Below, in pieces: positions 60,325 to 64,000 of a stretch of DNA of 64,000 nucleotides; positions within the stretch are counted from its first letter, which is position 1; every line of letters starts with the position of its first letter. The notes beneath the pieces were generated by a model. The model saw only the letters and a list, made by a program, of their open reading frames with translations. It had not been told where the DNA came from and did not search any database. The position numbers and the translations under genes are program-made. The stretch comes from Melastoma dodecandrum (lineage: Eukaryota; Streptophyta; Magnoliopsida; Myrtales; Melastomataceae), in assembly GCA_029817715.1 (NCBI GenBank), contig JARUPY010000220.1, forward strand, positions 62,001 to 126,000, in the 5' to 3' direction.

Positions 60325-60633
60325 TCAGTGATGACCCTTGACGCAGACCATGCTTAAAGCGCCACGCGCCATCACCTCGTCGTCGGCGCATTTCGGCATG
60401 GTCGAAAGCGCGATCGCGGCCGCGATTAGGATGAAGAGGGCAAAAGCGGGTGCGCGCCAGTCCATCGTCAGAAACCCCGCCGCCGAACGGAACCCATGCA
60501 CGATCGTCCCCAGCCAACGGCCGTAGCCTTCCGGCCAGAACCATGCGTAGACGCCGACGATGATCCCGCTGGTGAGCGGAACCATCGTCCAGCGCGTGCT
60601 CACGGTGTTGCTGTTGGTCTTTTCGCTGCTCAC
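60325..60633 (-). CDS. Membrane protein (102 aa)
   Basis: GTG at 60633, overlapping the upstream stop (GTGA): VSSEKTNSNTVSTRWTMVPLTSGIIVGVYAWFW and PAFALFILIAAAIALSTM give two membrane segments. No family is recognised. Confidence 0.58.
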   Translation of the reverse strand: MSSEKTNSNTVSTRWTMVPLTSGIIVGVYAWFWPEGYGRWLGTIVHGFRSAAGFLTMDWRAPAFALFILIAAAIALSTMPKCADDEVMARGALSMVCVKGHH

Positions 60634-60989
60634 GTCGTCGCCCCTTCCTTCGCTCGGATCACTCGACCGAGACATTCCGTGATGTACTGGTGCGGCACCT
60701 CATGGTGAGCGCCGGACCCGGTCTCCATGTTGAACTTCAGCGCGACCGTCGCCGTCTCGTTCATGGCGATGAGCGCCGCCTGATCGGGCGTATGTCCGCG
60801 CCGGACCGCCTCGAGAAACGCCTCGCCGCCGTGGGCGAGAAGCCGAAGGCGCGGTGCGTCGGCATCATGCCTTCGCGCCTCCTCCACCGCCGCATAGGCG
60901 TTGTGATTCGCCTCCAGCGCGATCTCCCGCATGACGCGGAAGATCATCTGTCGCTTGCGCTCCGTGAGGCTGTTCAGCCAATCGGTCAT
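60630..60989 (-). CDS. Hypothetical phage protein (119 aa)
   Basis: From ATG 60989 (MTDWLNSLTERKRQMIFRVMREIALEANHN), with helical core and RRGHTPDQAALIAMNETATV. No family is recognised. The start overlaps the Ntn-hydrolase-like stop (ATGA). Confidence 0.6.
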   Translation of the reverse strand: MTDWLNSLTERKRQMIFRVMREIALEANHNAYAAVEEARRHDADAPRLRLLAHGGEAFLEAVRRGHTPDQAALIAMNETATVALKFNMETGSGAHHEVPHQYITECLGRVIRAKEGATT

Positions 60990-61488
60990 GCGGCCTCCGA
61001 GAATTCGATGACGATTGGCGTCAGAGCTTCGACTTGGACGCTTCCGCCCGCATGGGCGTGATGCGCGATGCAGAGCGCGACCGCTTTCCGCCGCGCTGGC
61101 GCCGGCAAGCATCGCGTAGAAAGCCATCTCGCCAGCGCAACCTTCGATAGCGACATCGGATTCGATCGTGTGCGGATTTCCGCGCCCGTCGATCCGGATG
61201 GACGGTTCCGTCCAACTCGACGATCAGAACGCCGAAGTCTTCGTCGTCGATTTCGAAGCCGATCCAGTGCTCAGGCGAGTCGAGGCGGGATTTCCTGTCG
61301 CGCCGATCCTGCGTGGTGTTCTTCGCCCAGTGGGTGAAGCGCTGGCATTCAGACCGGACACCGGCCGCCGCGACGAGGCATCCATCGGAAAGGCGGCCGA
61401 TCTTCTGACACTCGCCCATCATCGTATCGCCGCACCAGATGCCAGTGTCGGCGGCAAGGATTCCGTCCTTGAAGGCGATACAGGTCAC
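60986..61488 (-). pseudogene. Ntn-hydrolase / proteasome-like phage protein, copy 1, two breaks
   Basis: GTG at 61488 (VTCIAFKDGILAADTGIWCGDTMMGE). Extra bases near 61195 and 61086 split it into three frames, which together give EDFGVLIVELDGTVH, GEMAFYAMLAGASAA and HAHAGGSVQVEAL. The pattern is that of HslV/proteasome-beta-like phage proteins (TCI...DG...AAD, G.A..YA..A). About 166 residues. The catalytic Thr/Cys at position 2-3 (TCIA) would require removal of the start residue. It is paired with the next gene. Confidence 0.65.
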
Positions 61489-61553
61489 GCGGCGATCTCC
61501 GAGGCTCGGGCTGATCATGGATTTCGAGGAGCGGATCAACGAACCGCAGGATT

Positions 61554-62033
61554 TTAGTCGCTGGCGCCCTCGGCGCGTTCAGCCGCAAGACCTGAACCGG
61601 TCCTCCGACATCAGCATGTCTCTCGATGCAGATTTCGACGGCGCTCTCAGCGCTCGCTCCTGCCGCCATGGCGCCGATCGCCATGGCGTAGGCGGAGCCA
61701 ATGGCGATGAAGTCTGCCCGGCACCCTGTTTCCGGGCGCCCATAGCCGTCATACTCGATCACCTTGCCGTTCGGTAGAACGACGATGCCATGGAAGCCGT
61801 TGTACTCCTTCGGAGCATCGGGGAAGTGCGCCCTCCCGGCAAAACGATCGAACTCGAACGTCGCCGCCCAATCAAGAAACAGTTCACAGACCGTGCTGGG
61901 ACCGGAAGCGCCGGCTAGAACGCCGGACTTCCCCTGCTTGATTTTCTGGGATGTTCCGACGCGGACGTTGGCACTTGTCGATACGAGCGAGTCGGCTGCG
62001 AGAAACGCCGTCGCGATAGCAGATGATCGTCAA
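61554..62033 (-). pseudogene. Ntn-hydrolase / proteasome-like phage protein, copy 2, two breaks
   Basis: TTG at 62033 (TIICYRDGV). One extra base near 62004 and one missing base near 61578. Between them: GTSQKIKQGKSGVLAGASG, FAGRAHFPDAPKEYNGFHG, CRADFIAIGSAYAMAIGAM and VEICIERHADVGGPVQVL. The last part aligns with copy 1 (SAYAMAIGAMAAGASAESAV vs EMAFYAMLAGASAAEAV). About 160 residues. Family assignment is by pattern only. Confidence 0.62.
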
Positions 62034-62173
62034 GCTCGATCCCCCAATTGAGCCGTAGCGGCGGCGAGGTCGACTCCGTCCCCGCCCGGTGGGGAGCGAC
62101 CCGAAGAGGGACGCAACCTCGCCACCGCATGTCGCAATTTACGCAACCCGATTTGCCGAGCGCAACAGGAAAA

Positions 62174-62187
62174 ACGCGAATTCGCGT
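62174..62187. promoter_or_regulatory. Operator (ACGCG-AATT-CGCGT)
   Basis: A perfect copy of the operator. On the minus strand a possible promoter follows (TTGCGC, 18 bases, TAAATT at about 62136-62131), which would transcribe the Ntn-hydrolase-like genes. Confidence 0.75.
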
Positions 62188-62241
62188 ATCCAATTGTGGA
62201 CACGGGGGAGGCCTAGTCTTGGCCTCTGAAGTGACGTTAAA

Positions 62242-62305
62242 TGAAACGGTGAAACGCCAGTGGAAACGCGTTTCATGCGTTCCATGGGTGTTTCCGAGAT
62301 GTTTC
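62242..62305. repeat. GTTTC/GAAAC repeat cluster A
   Basis: TGAAAC at 62242 and 62250, GGAAAC at 62262, GTTTCA at 62270, GTTTCC near 62290 and GTTTCT near 62300, in both orientations, within about 64 bases. Confidence 0.65.
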
Positions 62306-62486
62306 TTCGGGCGCTGTGGTGCGCAGCGCTCGATCCAGCCCCTCCCGTGTATCGCGCGCGCATGTGCATAGGCGTGCCTGATCGCGCGCGCGTCTCACCC
62401 GAACGTAGTGAGGGTGAGAGACTCTAGGGAGGTTCCTTCAGAGCTGATTACAGAGAGTCTCCTCTCTTATCTTCTATTCTTAGCCC

Positions 62487-62560
62487 GTTTCATCCGTTTC
62501 GCCCGTTTCGTGAAACGCATGAAACAGGTGAAACGCGTTTCATGCCGTTTCATCGTTTCA
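62487..62560. repeat. GTTTC/GAAAC repeat cluster B
   Basis: Nine copies of GTTTC(A/G) or its complement TGAAAC in 74 bases: 62487, 62496, 62505 (forward), 62511, 62520, 62529 (reverse), 62537, 62547, 62555 (forward). Spacing is mostly 8-10 bases, close to one helical turn, as in iterons. Confidence 0.8.
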
Positions 62561-62605
62561 TTTGGGGCGAGCAAGCAACACTTCGCAAATGGAACAAACA
62601 CCCGC

Positions 62606-62635
62606 TTGACAGGAAAACGCGCAAACGCGTATTTC
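62606..62635 (+). promoter_or_regulatory. Rightward repressor-controlled promoter
   Basis: -35 TTGACA (62606-62611), 18 bases, -10 TATTTC (62630-62635), with the perfect operator ACGCG-CAAA-CGCGT (62617-62630) in the spacer. This is the only clear rightward promoter of the operator family. Confidence 0.85.
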
Positions 62636-62670
62636 GATCCCCGCGACGGGGAATTTTGGGGGCCAAGACA

Positions 62671-63021
62671 TTGCGGAACGACACGCCTGAGACGGAGAAG
62701 GGTCAAATCCTCCGGGAACTGGCTGCGGCGACGGATATCGCCGAGGCCTTTCGCGCATGCGAGATGCTACCGTTGGCGATCTTGGGTTCGGGAGTGGCGG
62801 CTTGCCTGCCGATCGTGGAATTGAAGCTCAGTATGGGGCGGGCTTTCAATCATGCGCAATCCGTCTTGGACGCCAACGTTGAAGAGCTCTACGCGCGCTA
62901 TCGCGTCTTGATGGACGGCGATGCGCCCGTCGAGATATCGGCGGTCAACGGCAAGGCCGTCCGCAAGCCGAACCTTCGCGTTGTCGCCGGCAAGGGCGCG
63001 AAGAAGGTGAAGGCGAAGTGA
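62671..63021 (+). CDS. Hypothetical phage protein (116 aa)
   Basis: A TTG at 62671 (LRNDTPETEKGQILRELAAATDIAEAFRACEM) is chosen because it is the first usable start after the promoter and follows a G-rich site. A helical protein with a basic tail (GKGAKKVKAK). No family is recognised. It is the first gene of the rightward unit. Confidence 0.58.
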   Translation: MRNDTPETEKGQILRELAAATDIAEAFRACEMLPLAILGSGVAACLPIVELKLSMGRAFNHAQSVLDANVEELYARYRVLMDGDAPVEISAVNGKAVRKPNLRVVAGKGAKKVKAK

Positions 63022-63308
63022 TGCGCGCGCCGATCAGCCCTCTCATGTCGATCGTCATTGGCTCTTTCTCCGGAAGCCTCTGCAACGTCGTATGGAACCC
63101 ATCGTGGGTCAGTCTCGCCGGATGCGTTCTGTGCGCGATCGTCTTTCGGAGCATGTGCGCAACTCGCGCTCGTATCGCCGATGAGCGCGACGATATCCTC
63201 GCCATGGTCCGCGCCCGCGTCATGGCGCGCGCCGCTGAAGACGTAATTTTCCTCAGGCGTCCGCACCCATCGCTGCTGCCCGAAGGCGTCTGGGCTGTCA
63301 TCGATTGA
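63021..63308 (+). CDS. Membrane protein (95 aa)
   Basis: The ATG overlaps the upstream stop (TGATG). MRAPISPLMSIVIGSFSGSLCNVVW and WVSLAGCVLCAIVFRSM give two membrane segments, then an Arg-rich helical tail. It could be a small holin-like protein, but there is no lysin nearby to support it. Confidence 0.58.
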   Translation: MRAPISPLMSIVIGSFSGSLCNVVWNPSWVSLAGCVLCAIVFRSMCATRARIADERDDILAMVRARVMARAAEDVIFLRRPHPSLLPEGVWAVID

Positions 63309-63960
63309 CGGAGAGCCTCGTCATCGCCGTCCGCCTCACCGGACTGGCCATCATCACGGGCGCATGGATCGCCGCCCTCAACCACAAGGAAACCCACATG
63401 AGCAAGATACCGCTGTTCGCGTTTATCTCGAAACTGTTCTCTTCGAAAAAGTCCGCGCCAGCCTCGGCCACCGCGCCGGCGACCACCGCGAGCATCGTCG
63501 CCAAGTCCGGCGTCGCTCATGCGTCCGGCCTCAGCTCTATCGTCCCGTCGTCATCCACGATGCCGGCAAGCTCGCCGCCAGTCTCAAGTCCTCGACCACC
63601 GTCGCCGCTCTGACGACCAAGCTCGACTCCCTGATCGCCGATCTCGAGTCTCATGCCAAGGCGAAGCTCGCCGAGGTCGAGACGCACGCCAAGTCCGAAG
63701 CCGCCGCGCTCGAGGCGAAGCTCGCTGCGTCGAAGGAAGTCTCTGACGCCAAGGCCCTGATCGCCCGCATCACGGAGATTCTGGAGGCTCCCGCGCTCGC
63801 CGACGCAAAGGCCAGCAACGCGGCGAGCAGGGTGAGCGCTCTTCTGGCGACTGCGAGCCCCGTTTCCGCGCCGATCGCCGTGCCGGGCGTTCCTGTTCCC
63901 CCCAAGCCGGCGATACCCGTGCCCCCGGCTCCTCCGATCGCCGCCCCGGCGGCTGCGTGA
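63305..63960 (+). pseudogene. Coiled-coil protein with N-terminal membrane segment, frame broken near 63550
   Basis: A TTG at 63305 overlaps the previous stop (TTGA) and adds a membrane segment (AVRLTGLAIITGAWIAAL). An alternative ATG at 63398 follows an aaggaaac site. One missing base near 63550 separates the N-terminus (KIPLFAFISKLFSSKKSAP) from the long helical part (AALTTKLDSLIADLESHAK) and a proline-rich tail. About 218 or 187 residues. No family is recognised. Confidence 0.58.
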
Positions 63961-64000
63961 GGCCCGACAGCCATTTCATGGCGGCGAGGCATCTCATCGT

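Larger units (their letters stand above)
62034..62670. other. Non-coding region between leftward and rightward transcripts
   Basis: About 640 bases with no convincing gene. It contains an operator (62174-62187), two clusters of GTTTCA/TGAAAC repeats, and a rightward operator-controlled promoter (62606-62635). It is the best candidate for a replication origin, packaging or control site. Confidence 0.7.
5764..64000. mobile_element. Prophage (left part), integrated at tRNA-Val; right end outside window
   Basis: It contains an integrase next to a tRNA, an excisionase-like gene, a CI/LexA-type repressor, a phage recombination set (RecT/Bet, Gp157, SSB, exonuclease), nucleotide metabolism genes and a long chain of overlapping short genes. 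No capsid, terminase or tail genes are visible. The window therefore covers the integration, regulation and early/middle regions, and late genes probably lie to the right of 64000. Confidence 0.93.

Noticed and set aside
62487..62560. CRISPR-like array from the GTTTCA repeats
   Set aside because: Repeats are 6 bases with 3-4 base gaps and occur in both orientations; there are no spacers of CRISPR length and no cas genes.

Overview
The window is alphaproteobacterial chromosome, probably Hyphomicrobiales-like: it has high GC, a classical lon, and GapR and GcrA homologues, which are typical of alphaproteobacteria. About 58 kb of it is an integrated temperate phage. The first 5.3 kb is host sequence: the end of a UPF0175 antitoxin-like gene, lon with its terminator, a SAM methyltransferase, a phytanoyl-CoA dioxygenase-like enzyme and one unknown gene. 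A tRNA-Val(UAC) with encoded CCA (5688-5763) follows, and a tyrosine integrase ends 7 bases from it. The left end of the prophage therefore lies at the tRNA 3' end; the right end is outside the window.

From 5.77 kb to 62.0 kb almost everything is read leftwards as a dense chain of small genes, very many joined by ATGA, GTGA, TTGA or TGATG overlaps. 5.8-12.8 kb: integrase, excisionase-like gene, RtcB, nuclease, HerA-like ATPase, dCMP deaminase fusion and a sliding clamp. 12.8-26.7 kb: exonuclease, GapR, dNTP pyrophosphohydrolase, HNH nuclease, a TnpB locked into the operon, RecT/Bet, Gp157, SSB, radical SAM protein, replication-type proteins, two adenine methyltransferases, dNMP kinase and a DnaA-domain protein. 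26.8-28.8 kb, rightward: a LexA/CI-type repressor, one unknown gene and a DUF6362-like HTH protein. 28.9-34.8 kb: SNF2-type helicase, PD-(D/E)XK nuclease, RNA ligase and ThyX. 34.8-45.9 kb: small genes, a ParB-like protein and two DUF6197 paralogues. 45.9-50.1 kb holds three rightward genes with a moron character: ruvB, an FkbM methyltransferase and an unknown gene. 50-62 kb: more small genes, including GcrA, a SpoT/MESH1-like HD hydrolase, a RyR-domain protein and two tandem Ntn-hydrolase-like genes. After a non-coding, repeat-rich segment (62.03-62.67 kb), rightward genes begin and run off the window.

Two whole-window patterns stand out. (1) A dispersed operator, ACGCG-N4-CGCGT, recurs in at least ten promoters. 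In most it sits between a -35 of TTGAAC type and a -10 of TATTAT type, 16-18 bases apart, often with a second copy about 30 bases upstream. I infer that the CI-like repressor at 26818-27693 controls this distributed regulon. (2) About 27 prophage genes contain single-base indels, mostly one extra base in a short run. Codon patterns and start/stop overlaps on both sides of each break are intact. This looks more like sequence error than gene decay, but it cannot be settled from the sequence alone. Genes broken in this way are listed as pseudogenes with the break position.
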